From Sweltsa coloradensis (Eukaryota > Arthropoda > Insecta > Plecoptera > Chloroperlidae), in assembly GCA_024449915.1 (NCBI GenBank), contig JAMZAV010000952.1, forward strand, positions 310,001-374,000: a stretch of DNA of 64,000 nucleotides, in the 5' to 3' direction. This document shows, in pieces, positions 21,917 through 34,068 of the stretch. The position numbers were made by a program, and so were the translations under genes. The notes under the pieces were generated by a model that worked only from the letters and a program-made list of their open reading frames with translations, was not told the origin of the DNA and did no database searches. Numbering within the stretch: the stretch's first letter is position 1; each line of letters begins with the position of its first letter.

Positions 21917-23547
21917 GGCGATTCACGGATGAGATTGCAAAACAAGAGAGATAAATAAAGAAGAAATAGGGAAAAATACAAAACAATAAAAATAAATAAA
22001 ATTTTTTTTGCCACATGAGTCGTAAACTACAAAAAAAAAATAAATTTTTTTTTTTTTGGGGGCATTTATGCCCTTTTTCATTTTTTTTTTATTTTCGTCC
22101 TCAATTTTTTAAATTGGTTTTTTTAAGGAAGGGAAAAATAAGTTTACATTAATTAAACGTTCCCCTTCTTTTCTTTCCCCTCTTTAATTTTGGATATTGA
22201 GGGTCTTAAATTTTCTATGGGCGGCCCCAAAAATTGGTCAAATCTTAAGTGGAAAATCCATCCATACTTAAATATACTAAATATGACTTTGATTACAAAA
22301 TATTTAAGCACATTACTTTACAGACCTTATTAGACCACAGATCATTTTTTTTTTTATAATTGAATAAGATTGACGTTGAATAAAAGAATTAGAAAGTTCT
22401 TTGAAAATTTCTTCAAGATTCGAATATGAGAGTTTGTTTGGCACAGAAATATTGGATTTACACAATGAACAAAATTACCCAATTTCTGTTTCTATTTATT
22501 TATCTAACACTGTCCTATTTAGTAATTAAAAAAACCTGGTTAACAAATTAGGCCAATAAATAAAAGCCATGTATGTAATTTTAAGGAATATAAAAGATCA
22601 GTTTTTATGCAGGAATAAGAGAATAATGCACAGAAAATTATTAAAAGAGTTAAGACTAACTTTATCAGCTAACTTATCCTCTTACTTTAGGAGATTTATT
22701 CACGATGAGGTAAAGTTCGCGCTGTACATAACCTTAACTCACATTATTCATGTGCATCCTACTTCCTATTTTTGCCAAAGTATTTTGCATTTAAAAACAT
22801 TTTTTAAAAATCAAAATTTAAAATCTTTAAAAAGCTTAGGGTTTTTTTTAAAAAAACAGCAGTTTTGGGAAAAAAAATTCTTTTGTTTGTTTTTTTTAAA
22901 AACCAACTTTTCCCTATTTTCACACTATAGGCACCCCTCTGATTGGTTTTAATTCCCCAAGGGTTTAAAAAAAAGTTTATTCCCAAGTTTAAGTTTTTAA
23001 ATTTCAAACTTTTCGGGGGGCCCTAAGTATAAATTTTTCTTTCTAGGTTTTTGGGCATGGGGAAACCATTCTCTGAAATTTGGGTTTTTCTTTAGGGTTT
23101 AAATTTAAAATTTTTCCTAAGTTTTAAATTTATTTTGCAAACTTTTCGGCGGCCATAAGTATAAGTTTACTGCTAGGTTTTGGTCATGGACCATTTTTAT
23201 TTTTTCCCCCAAAAGGGAAAAGGGCAAAAATTTGGTTAGCAAACAAAATTAGCTGATTATGACCCCTTCAACTATGCGCCGAGTTGGAGCCGTACCTGTA
23301 AAAAAAACCAAAAATTCTTGTTTTTAAATTTTAATGTGTTTATCCTTTTTTAATTATGTATTATTTATTTTTAATATCGATTAGTTTTTTCATACTAAAA
23401 AAATGTAGGCCTACATTTTAAGTTGTGTCGTAGGTATTGTATTTTGAACATTACTGTTGCTGTAAAAAATGAGAAATTACTCTTTATAAATTTATGTTCT
23501 TAAATTTATTTTAAAATTTCAAATTTTTGGCCCCCTTTTTAATTTTA
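21906..23547. other. Unassigned AT-rich sequence with poor-quality patches
   Basis: Low-quality patches at about 22030-22230, 22790-23260 and 23520-23760. A block near 22590-22640 ('cagtttttatgcag..aataagagaata') recurs near 24560, indicating another short dispersed repeat. No gene seen. Confidence 0.45.
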
Positions 23548-23870
23548 TTATTTTTTTTGATTGAATAAAATTGCCCTTTTAAAAAAAGAGTATAAATAAA
23601 TAAAAGAACGAACTGTCCCCATTTTGTCAGTAGAATTAAAGCCCCCGCTACGCCCCACCAGTACACCTTTGGGGGTTTTCGACTTCCCTATGACTAACGC
23701 AGCTTTATCTTCTAGCTTCCGGGGGGGGCGTTTTTGACTTTTTTTAGGGCTCACCGCCCGGTAATCCATTGGTTCCTTGATAATTCCTATCAAAATCCTA
23801 GCAAAGGCAGTGAGCCCAAGGTCTTGGTAACCATGGCAACCAGAGTCGATAAAGAAGTTTTCCCCGGTTT
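23548..23870 (-). other. Open minus-strand frame of unknown meaning
   Basis: About 100 codons are open on the minus strand, ending at 23548, with a composition richer in Lys, Pro, Gly and Arg than the surrounding AT-rich frames ('SPKKSQKRPPRKLEDK', 'KTPKGVLVGRSGGF'). An in-frame stop lies near 23870 and I see no splice sites that make a convincing exon. The region lies partly in low-quality sequence. I do not recognise it; it may be chance. Confidence 0.2.
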
Positions 23871-24722
23871 ATCGTCGGTAATCAACCCAAGGACCAAACA
23901 AAGTACAATGTTGAATATATAAATTTGCAGATAAGTAAGGTATTATTCGTTGACAATGGATGTTATAATATATAACTTTTTATATTAGATATTATCATTA
24001 TAAGGCGTAGGTTCATGCCTCAGGCAAAACTATTAGAATATATTAAATTGCTTGGCGTGAATTTGACTACATCCGTTTACACACTTTTGGACAGTGAGAC
24101 GCTACATTTCTAGGGTGATAGTTCCCAGAAATTTTTAACACACGAAACATCCAAATGCGTTACTCTATTGAACGTAGTATAAGATCCAGGTTCTTACATA
24201 TGACCAGAGTGTAGTCCCTATGAAGGAGGTAATTTAACAGAGACTGGAGGCCTTGATTTTGTTGTTGTTGTTGTTGTTGTTTTTGTTAGAAGTGGAGCGA
24301 GATCACAAGGCTGACAAGTTGAAGAAAAATACTCTGGCAAGAAACTTTCCAGTTATCTATTCCATGTATCATAAATCTATCCTAGGGAACAACATTTTAA
24401 GAAAATATCTTAACTTCTATAAACGAAATTGAAAATAATCATATTCAAAGTTATTAAGAAGAAAAATTGAAGGGTGTAAAGGAAATACGTGAAAGAGAGG
24501 CCAGAAGAACTGCTAAAAATGTATGTATGTAAGTGTATGTAATTAAAAAATATCAAATATCAGTTTTTATGCAGAAATCAGAGAATACAACAAATTGCAA
24601 GCAGATGTAAAGGGAACATTTTTATACATAGTATTAAAATGCAATATAGTTAATGGATACTTAAAAATAGGGAATAAATTGTGATGAGTGTCGATGTTAA
24701 AAGTTAAAAGACAAAATTGTAA
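23871..24722. other. Unassigned, with a (GTT)n tract at 24260-24281
   Basis: Ordinary AT-rich sequence; a trinucleotide run is the only notable feature. Confidence 0.5.
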
Positions 24723-25492
24723 ATACTAGGAAAACGCTAAAGTCCCGCCGCGTTGATGGATGAGCTTTTTCAAGTTTTTAGTTTGCGTGGGATATCTTTA
24801 CTTTTGCAATTGCTTTGTTTTGCTGCCTACGCATTGTAGGTGGTTGTTGTCAAGTTTCTATTGTTTCTTTTCAATTGGTATTATTTACCGTAAAAACTTA
24901 TATTAAAAGCTTTATTTCTATGGATTCTGGCTACTTTTTTCAACTTTTTCTTTCAAAAAGTACTACATCACCATAACCTTAATGTCCATGTATAATATGA
25001 ACGTTGTAGCCCCACCCGTTTGTTCAGAATTGGCCCAAATGGCACGAAAATATCGCACAAAAAATCAAAAAACTTATATTAAAAGCTTTATTTCTATAGA
25101 TTCTGGCTAACTTTTTCAACTTTTTCTTTCAGAAAGCAATACATCACCATTACCTTAATGTTCATGTGAAATATGAACGTTGTAGCCCCACCCGTTTGGT
25201 CAAAATCGGCCCAAATGTCACGAAAATATCGCACTAAAAATCGAAAAAAATCGTAAAAGTACGATATTCATGAGAAATATTTCTTCGATTGTACCCAAAA
25301 ACGTAGCAAGTCTAAGTTCAGAGATTTCGAAGGTCCTGTCAAATTTTCATCAAGATCGCATATGCCGTTTGCCCGGTAGAGAGCGAACAAACAGACAGAC
25401 AGACAGAAAAAAAAAAAAAAAAAACACCCGAGCTAAATTTTTTGGGGGGTCGGTGAAATTGAAGTCTTCGCTTCGCTCATCCAATAATTGTT
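24723..25492 (+). repeat. Family A reference copy (subfamily 1)
   Basis: The best-preserved copy. The 5' end is 'actaggaaaacgctaaagtc' and 'cccgccgcgttgatggatga'. Internally two near-repeats contain 'aacgttgtagccccacccgt'. The 3' part has 'ttttcatcaagatcgcatat', (CAGA)n, a poly-A stretch and the end 'cttcgcttcgctcatccaat' + 'aat'. The pattern 'tttcatcaagatcg..' + '(cagaca)n' + AAT tail is common in 3' regions of RTE-like LINEs and their non-autonomous derivatives. No ORF is present. Confidence 0.8.
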
Positions 25493-26159
25493 ATTATGTA
25501 AATTGTACAGTTGCAATTAAAGCTTTCGATACCTTTCGGAGATGGATTTTTAGTTTCTGGATAGATTTCTTTCCATGCATTGTATAGATTTTGAATTTTA
25601 AAATTGTATTTTTAAAATTTAATTAAAAATTAAAAATTAGTTCTATTTAACGTTTATCCTATTTAGTTAGGCTTTAAAGGATGATTTACAAAAGAGGACA
25701 CAGAAAATAATAAAATTAAGTATACTGTAAATTGTATTATTAATGAAACTATGTTAGCAAATAATGAATTATTATTTTTTCAGTATATTGTCATTGATCA
25801 AAATTATGTACACGAGTTTAAAGATGATGCCTTGCATTTATTAAACAAAAATTTGAAATTTTTATAGTCGAAATACGCTATTAAGAACAGTGTTTAGTCA
25901 AAATATTTTCCTTTTAATTATCAAATAACCTGTTCTACTAGTTTGTTATAAATAAAAAAAAATCTATTGTATATTTGTTAACTTTGGTAAATTTTGTATA
26001 TTTGTTAATTTTGTAAAATAGGAATAATGTTAGATGCCACTACTTTGTAAAATTTGGTATTTAAAATTTAATTTGTGTTTAGATGTACTGTATTTTAATA
26101 GCTTCATTAGCCAAATAAATATTAATAATAATTATTATTACTAAGATCTGGCCAAACCA
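25493..26159. other. Unassigned AT-rich sequence
   Basis: Around 25530-25580 a short block ('ttttagtttctggatagatttcttt') resembles the body of the SINE at 28233. Nothing else is recognised. Confidence 0.45.
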
Positions 26160-26330
26160 GCCGGAGTTGCAGAGGAAAGGCAACAGTTTCAGTGCGTGAA
26201 TGTGGGTGCGCGCGCACTTAAGAACATGACGTCACGCGCAGCCCGATTGATCCGCTAGGCCGAGCTAGTGGCGGGTAGGGGAGGGGGAGGGGTGGAGGGG
26301 AGGGGAGGGGTAAGAGATCGCAAGGAACAA
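26160..26330 (+). promoter_or_regulatory. GC-rich island with CRE palindrome and G-tracts
   Basis: A local GC-rich island in AT-rich DNA. 'TGACGTCA' (26227-26234) is a perfect cAMP-response element palindrome next to a 'gcgcgcgc' stretch. 26274-26313 has at least four runs of four or more G, enough for a G-quadruplex on the plus strand. There is no coding exon nearby. It could be a promoter or enhancer, or simply unusual sequence. Confidence 0.35.
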
Positions 26331-26639
26331 CAATTAACTCAGGGCGAACGCGATTATCATTTGATACTGGAACATTATTCAGTTAGGGGGAAAATACAAC
26401 AGAATCTGATCGCATTGAGTGAGTCAATTTGCATTTCTAGCTGTGTTTGGTGTTGTGAATTATGTATTGTTTGATGAAATGATGTAATTCAAGTGGTGAA
26501 ATGACTGTTTTGGACTTATCCCCTGTCAGATTTAAACCCATATCTCAGTATGCATCATATTTTGAAATGTTCAATGTATGTGAGAGACATTGAAGGTATA
26601 CATAAGGCTCGCTCTTAAAAAGAACACACTTTATCGTAA

Positions 26640-26865
26640 GGTACACATCACTTTAGGCCAGTAGTCTCTTCAATAGGTTATTAGTTACTTATTAAGGTAA
26701 TTGCGAAGGGAATGAACGAGGCAAACCTCGAAATATACTTTCTGTCAGGATTGCACCTCGAAATATACTTTCTGTCAGGATTGCCGGTGGTGGGAATCGA
26801 ATCCCTACCTCCAGAATTAGTGCCTGACGAGATACGCATGAGAAACCTCTGTTGGTTCTAAATCT
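26640..26865 (-). repeat. tRNA-derived SINE with a 30-bp internal tandem duplication
   Basis: Same family and strand as 5440-5612: minus-strand B box 'gggattcgattcccacc'. A 30-bp unit ('cacctcgaaatatactttct' plus 'gtcaggattg') is repeated perfectly twice at about 26726-26785. Confidence 0.7.
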
Positions 26866-28232
26866 AAATGCGTTCATGTTAAATCTCAGTGTGATGTTTA
26901 TGATAAATGCTATAATTATATTGATTCATGATAATGTAATCGGTCATGATAGTACATTAGAAAGTGATAGAAAATACATGGAAGGTCGCCAGATAAAACA
27001 CAATCAACTGGAAATCCTGACACAAGTCGTGTTCAAAACTTTCCTTAAGACACAAGGCGAATGGTAGGGTACCAGCAGCCTTGGACATTCTTTACAGTGT
27101 ACTATCAAACTACCCTAAAAACCTCTGGTTAGTCACCTGAAGAAGGAAACGATAGGTTCTATAGAAAGAAAGAAATGTGACATCTCAATTTGATTATATT
27201 GTACAAATCGCGAAAATAGGGGAAGGGGGGGGGGGGGCTTTTTTGATTTTTTGGAACAATCAATTCTTGCACGCCCCTACCCCCCCCCCCCAACTTTTTT
27301 GCAAACAATTTATTTATTAATGAGCCTAAATTTTTCAAAAAACCCAAATTTTAATAATTTAATTTTAATGTTTTAGGCCCTAGTGAAAGAAACCCTTTTT
27401 GGCAAAAAGAGGTTATTTTAATTGATTTTTTTTTTTTTGTCCACTTTTTGGGGTTTTAAATTTTTGAAATTTTTTTTTTATTTTAAAAAGGAAGCGTAAA
27501 TGGACAGTCAACAAAACAAATTTGGTCTACATTAATTTGTTTTAAATCAGACAGAAACTACAGACTTATTTGCGTGTTTTTTTTTGTTTTTTACCTTTTC
27601 ACGGGGGAAAATACATGAATTTTGAAATACATTTTTGTGCAGTCTATATAACACCTGTACAAGTGCCATTGATATATTTCTATCTTACAAAATTATGTAA
27701 CACTTATGGATGCTTCCTCTTAAATAGTAGAGCTCATTTCGAAATATGTTTTAACTTTTAATAGTTTCAAGACATTTAAAATTTTAATGAAAAATCAAAT
27801 GATTCCATTCTTTTTAACGTTTATCGTGATAATTGAGAAATAACTAAAGGTAATAAAGTTTAACTTGACAATTTTTTCAACCTTGTGTTTTCTCAAATGC
27901 TTCTGAAGTCTAAACGACACGCACCGCCACGCCATTGTGACTTGGGTTTCCCTCCTCGTAGGGAAAACAGATATTTGAATTCATATCACATAACCAGGAA
28001 TAAAGATCGTGTGCATATCCTAAAGACAGCGGATCGGTGTCCGCGATAGGAAACGTGGCGGATGAAGTAAATCGAAGTTTCAGGCTTAACCCCGTGCTTA
28101 GGAAGGTGCTTGCCTCTAAACGATAGTCAGATCTCGAACGTGCTGTTTATGTAAAGTCATAGTGTATTATGGTACTCATAACAATCTATTGAGATCTACA
28201 ATGCACCAACAATCCAGATGTTATGAAATTAA
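26866..28232. other. Unassigned; low-quality patch at 27180-27600
   Basis: Long G, C and T runs at 27215-27300 and 27420-27480 resemble the low-quality segments at 16-23 kb. The rest is ordinary AT-rich sequence. Confidence 0.5.
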
Positions 28233-28440
28233 CCGTTCCGGTAGCTTATAGGGGTAAAGCACTCGACCGGCAATCGGGAGACCGGGGAATTCGATACTCC
28301 GCTGGGATGGAGTTTTTAATTTCTGGATTGATTTCCTTAAAAGTACTCATGAAATATAACTACATAACAAGAAGAATATGTAAATAAAGATTGAAATACC
28401 TTATCAATAAAGCTTTCTAAACTCTAAATAGCTTGGGAAT
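28233..28440 (+). repeat. tRNA-derived SINE
   Basis: A-box-like 'tagcttataggggtaaagc', then 'actcgaccggcaatcgggag' and B box 'ggaattcgatactcc'. The body 'tttttaatttctggattgat' has a partial match at 25545. Confidence 0.6.
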
Positions 28441-29460
28441 AATGTTTCAATTTCAATTCCTGACACTTCTTTCGACTTTTCCTCATTTCTTACATTACTT
28501 TCATAGTTTTGATAATATTGTTATTGGAGAATTCTAGCATGTTTGTTATTTAGTTTCATTGTTATCGACTTATAAATGTGTAATGTTGTACATGTTATAC
28601 ATGTGTTTTCTTGCCAGAACTATGTAATATGTATGACATTTGGCTTTGTTAAAAATAAAACTACTTGTAAAAGTAATTCGTTATGCATTACTCAAGGTTT
28701 CATCCATTTATCCATAAATTATTTATCCATTTAAATAAACACGGGTAAGAAAGAACAAACACTTGCAAAGAAGCTACTTGATCAATGGATTGACGAAAAT
28801 AAAAAATCTACAGGATTCAAATTTCTTTGTTGAAGGTGCCGTGTTGACAGAAATGACTCCATTTAAGGGGAATCCCTAGACCTAAATAATGACTTAGTCA
28901 CTTTTTAAAGAATGCACTCACTGATGATGTCTGAGAAAAGTTATCAGAATTAAAGAGGGGCTAAAATTAATAAAAGAACAGATTTTGATTTTTAAATTTT
29001 GGGATTGAACATAATTTTCGGAATCAACAACAATTATATTTAAATTCCCCTACGAAAGTCATCTAGAATTAGATAGTTCATTTTGAGTTTTTTCCGTCCT
29101 ATTTTTTTACTGCTCTTTTTTATAACTCTTTTTTTGTGAATTTCCAGACAACTTAACTGCATTACTATGAAGTCATATTAAGGTATAGGGATTCACGTTA
29201 AGAAGTTACATTTCCAAAATTAATGTTAAAATATTATGTTAACAATTATTTTCGATACCGGTGGCCTTTAGAATTTAAAAAAAAACTCAATTTTTTCCTC
29301 TTGTTGAGAGATTTTTAATTGGATCTTTCTAGACACTGTAATAATTGCACTCAAGGGTCAAACCACACAGAGCCGTTTAAACATCCCAGCATGCACCACT
29401 ACGCACATGTTTCCGGTATTTTAATGACAAATCTTTACTGTTGGTTTATTCGACTCTGTC
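28441..29460. other. Unassigned AT-rich sequence
   Basis: No feature recognised. Confidence 0.5.
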
Positions 29461-29630
29461 ATTTCCCCAGGTAATGATTCCAAGTGCGCAAGTCACCAAG
29501 TGCATAGCATGCAGTTTCTAGCAATGTGTAATTGTTGAGGGTTATATTTCCCCAGGTAATGATTCCAAGTGCGCAAGTCACCAAGTGCATAGCATGCAGT
29601 TTCTAGCAATGTGTAATTGTTGAGGGTTAT
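29461..29630. repeat. Perfect 85-bp tandem duplication
   Basis: 29461-29545 is repeated exactly at 29546-29630, and the first nine bases start a third copy at 29631 before diverging. No difference is seen between the two units, so the event is recent or an assembly duplication. Confidence 0.9.
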
Positions 29631-31190
29631 ATTTCCCCGAGCTACTTACTCTAGTTTATATTCTGTATGATAATTCTGAGGACGCGCCGTTTTATTATTC
29701 TCCCAGGAGTTGGGGACATCCATTCTGGTTTCTCATCTCTTTCTACGAGAATTAATCTTATTTATCTTTATTTCTAAAATAAAAATGCACAAATGTTTTT
29801 ACTACTCCATTTGTAATTGTTTTCTTTTGTTATTACTTACAAAAATAATGCACTAGAACTACCATTGCGTAATACGGCTAGACGAACGAATTTCACATAC
29901 ATTCTGAACCACTTTTGACCTCTTATTTTCACCCATAAAATATACTTATTACGCAATATACGCAATACTCAATTTCAAATTGTGATTTTTAAAATTTTTG
30001 TTCGTTTAAAATTTTCTGAAAAAACGTTTAATATACGATTTTTTTCGTCTACCGGTTTTCATTCTTATTTATACCACGTGACAAAAATCGTACATCGAAC
30101 ATTTTTTCAGAAAATGATATGCCCTTATTCTCGTAACGAAGACAAAGGTTTGTTTAAACAATTTTAAAATTCACAGCTCAAAATTAAGCATTGCATCTAG
30201 AACTTCCAAAATTCGAATGACCAGTAGGGAGCTATGGTCCCGTCCATTTTTTGTTTTTGATTCAATTTCCTCTTTCATTCAACCAACTTTCAGCCATTTT
30301 CCTTTGACTCAAATATTGGTAAGAGTGCTCCCGTATACAATTGGGGATGTTCGTTAAAAGGCGGTTCCATAAAATTAAGTTATCAAATTAATTTTAACTC
30401 CCATCACATCATAATAATATACTGAATCATGGTTTGCTGTGGGTCATGATTTTCTCTGGAAAGATTCCTAAGGAAAATTGTTTACATGAGCAACAGCATA
30501 GTAATACTGTATACAGAATCAATCTGCGGTCCAACAATTTATCCCCATTCAGCCCCTCTTAACTCACCCTCATCCCTAGAATTCAGGCTCGATGCCAGAA
30601 TTCTTTCCTCTCGTCGAATTCCAATTGAATTTTTTCCTCGAGTATAATTTTCTCTAAATAAGTTAAGAGAGGGGATTTTCTTCGCCGAAGCAAAGTCAAC
30701 ACAAAGGGGATGGAGAATATCGATGGATTAGTCGTCAAGAACATTAGTAGGGCAACTTGGTTGAGATTGAGGGGGTGGGGGGAGAATAAACAATATTATC
30801 GAGGGGGGGGGGAGGAGTTTGGAAGTTATCCGTGGGGTTACAAAGACCAAGATTCTTTTGTGAGATTGGTCAGACATTTTGGTTGGTGTGTTACATTTCA
30901 CTTACTCTCCTTGCTCGGCTAGCTCAACGTCCGGCTCGAAGTACACGATATATGTTTGGGTTGAAATTGATGATTAAATAAAATTATTGTTGTACTATAA
31001 AGGTTAATTAAATTAGTGAATGTTGTAGGGACAAGGTGATTAATAAGATTTATATTGTTATATGGAGTTTACTAAAACCAAAGAAAAAGGAAAACAATTA
31101 GTTCAACAATGAATACATACAGGGTTTAAAACAAGGCAGGTACCGAAATCTGTATCCCTATATGGCCATATAGTGAAGCTGTTAGCGGAA
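29631..31190. other. Unassigned; G-tracts near 30770-30820
   Basis: Mostly AT-rich. A G-run segment at 30770-30820 could form a quadruplex. No exon recognised. Confidence 0.45.
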
Positions 31191-32330
31191 AATATTGCAA
31201 ATCCGGATACCAGCGCCAAATTTTGCATGGGGTAGATAAAAATATTTAGAATTAAAAAAACCGCCGGGAGGCAAGCGATATCTCACCCCCAACCCCCCCT
31301 TAACCATCCCCTAAAATTAGAATAATTCATAGCTCTAACCCCCAAAAAAGATTTTATTCAAATTTGTTATTAAAATTTGTTTTTTAATGTGTTTTAACCC
31401 AATCGGCCTATTCTCATTTCCTAAACCACATTTTTTCACCCCTCCCTAATTGTTTATAATTTTTTACCTTGATTTCCAGCATTTTTCCATGTGAGGCACC
31501 TAGGGAGTTATCAGCATGAAATTTGGCATGATGGTTCATAACAAACTGAAAAATAATAATCCGCCGGGAGGCAAGCGATATTCCACCCCCTTTGTTCTCT
31601 ACTACCCTTAACTTTGGGAAAAACGTAAGGTAGTATTTAATACATTTTGAATATTTCAATTGCTGATTAAAATTATGAGTCGATGTGTTTATAGTCCAGT
31701 CAACAAATCATTCATACAAAACAAACAATTTTTTCACCCCCAACCCTAATAATCATACTTTTAGTGACAAACACTGTTTAGTAAGTTACCAACATGAAAT
31801 TTGGCATGGTGGTGGATAAAAATATAAGAATTACTATTCCGTTGGGAGGCAAACAATATTTTACCCCTAGTGCCCTCTATCATCCCTTAAAATTGGATTT
31901 GGTACTAGGTTGTATTTAATACATTGAAATTATTAAAATTATCCATAATATTATGCTCAAGCATGTTTTCATCCAATCAACCTAATTTCTCGTGTTGTTT
32001 CTACCCCCACCCCTAATAGTGATTTTTTTCATCAACACTTATTAGCATGAAATTTGGCATGGTGATAGATAAAAATATAAGAATTACTATTCCGTTGGGA
32101 GGCAAACGATATTTTACCCCTAGTGACCTCTATCATCCCTTAAAATTGGATTTGGTACTAGGTCGTATTCTATACATTGTAATTATTAAAATTATCCAAT
32201 AATATTATGCTCAAGCATGTTTCCATCCAATCAACCTAATTTCTCGTGATTTTTTTTAACCCCCACCCCTAATAGTGATTTTTTTCATCAACACTTATTA
32301 GCATGAAATTTGGCATGGTGGTAGTAGGGG
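31191..32330 (+). repeat. A-type tandem units, left arm
   Basis: Four units of about 250-300 bp, starting at about 31218, 31516, 31796 and 32047, with a fifth partial unit at 32304. Each opens near 'gaaatttggcatggtggt', continues 'cc(g/t)ttgggaggcaa.cgatat' and 'tcccttaaaatt', and ends in a 'cccccacccctaat' block. The mirrored units lie at 37050-38214. Confidence 0.8.
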
Positions 32331-34060
32331 GGGAGCATAGGGAACGAAAACATGCTTCCGTGGCATCTTAGGTGAAAGAGCTATGTATGTGGTATCAATC
32401 GATTCGTATTGATCAATAGATAAACAATTTCGATGGTGAGAATCTTGATTTTTTGGCTGAGACCGGCCAAATATCTAAAACAAGATGGCCGGCGCTTTCG
32501 AATTTTAAACTAGCTATCTTCGTAAATATTTGACCGATTTAAATTTAAAAGGTACCATTCGAAAGGTAAATGATAGAAATTTAAATAAATGTTTACAAAT
32601 TTGTTTCGAAAATCAATATTTTTTGAGGTTATGTTACAAAAACTTTAACGTTTTTTACACTTTCTCGTTGTGGAACGATTTTTTACTAGGTAAAAAGGTT
32701 TTACATTTTCTCAAGTTGAAATTTTGGTGGATTATTTATTTGTGTTTTAAATATATCCATGCTTTTAAATTTTCTGACAATTATAGCCTGAGTTTATTTA
32801 ATTAAAGCGATGGCATGTGTAGATGAATATATGCCTACTACTGTGTGATCTTTATGTTTCATTACTTTGTCGAGAACAATTGGGTGGAAACAATTAGATA
32901 TTTGGTATCAATCGATTCGTTATGAACCGAACTTAAACAATTTTGATTAAGTTGATTTTCGTTTTTTTTACTGAGACCTCCCCTGGGCAAAAACAAGTGG
33001 CCGCCGTCATTGAACATTTAACTAAAATATCTTTGAAAGTTTTTTCGCCGATTTCAATTGTAAATGTACCTTTGAAAAGATAATAAAAGAGCTACAAACG
33101 ATATACCACAATTTTCCAGAAAGTTTATTTTTTTTGAGGTTATTTTTGGGTTTTGAATTTTAAGTAATTTTAACGATTTTTTCAGAGCACAATAGGTGAA
33201 ACAACTAGGGTATGGGTTCAATCGATTCTTTATGAACCGTGATTTAACAATTTTGATGGGAAAAATTTCGATTATTTACTGACCCCTTTCCCCATGGCAA
33301 AAAACAAGATGGCCGCCGCAAAATGAACCTTTTGACTCGCATTCATTTAAAGTATATACCCGATTTTTAATTCACGTATACCGTTGAAAAGTAATTAATG
33401 ACGAATAAACTATATATTTACCATTTTGTTGAAACTTTAATATTTACTGAGGTTATGTTACAAAAACTTAAATTATTTACCACACTCGTCATCGTTATGG
33501 ATCTTATGGCGCATATATCTACATGACCAAAACGGTTTTGAATATGTTTGGCTTGTTTATTTGTAGCTATCTCTTTATGTATTCAATGAGTCCTTACATT
33601 TTATGTCCGATAAATACATCCGAGATAATGTATTTGAAGCGACGGCATGTGTAAATGAATAATATATGCATCGAGTATTTGATCTTGATTTTTTGAAATA
33701 CATTTCGTCGAGGCACAATAATTTATTAAAGAATTATGTATCTGGTATCAATCGATTCGTTATGAAACGTTCTTTAACAATTTGATGATGGTACCGGCCG
33801 CGAAAAACAAATGGCCCCCAAAAAAAAAACTTGTAAGTTATATTTTTCTAAGGTAATTGACAGCCCAAATTCAAAGGTACCGTTGGAAAAAAAAAATTAT
33901 AAACTTGCAATTTTCACGAAACCTAAATATTTACTGAGGTTATCTTGTTGTAGGAAACTATGACGCTGTTATTTTGGTACCATAGACATAAATTAAAAAA
34001 AGTTCCTCCGCCGGAAATTGAACCCGGGACCAGCTGGAACAGTATGGACTTGACAGCCTA
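32331..34060 (+). repeat. B-type repeat blocks, left arm
   Basis: Diverged blocks starting at about 32393, 32910, 33209 and 33745, each opening 'ggtatcaatcgattcgt' and including 'aaaacaagatggccgcc' and 'gaggttatgttacaaaaac'. No protein is encoded. The mirror lies at 34780-36490. The Penelope-type context suggests these are non-coding parts of the same mobile unit, but this is inference. Confidence 0.7.
34000..34060 (-). repeat. tRNA-like scrap at the B/Penelope boundary
   Basis: On the minus strand 'gtcccgggttcaatttccgg' resembles a tRNA B box followed by the T-arm end. The mirrored copy is on the plus strand at 34790-34820. Only this half of a tRNA head is present. Confidence 0.4.
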
Positions 34061-34068
34061 GATCCCGG

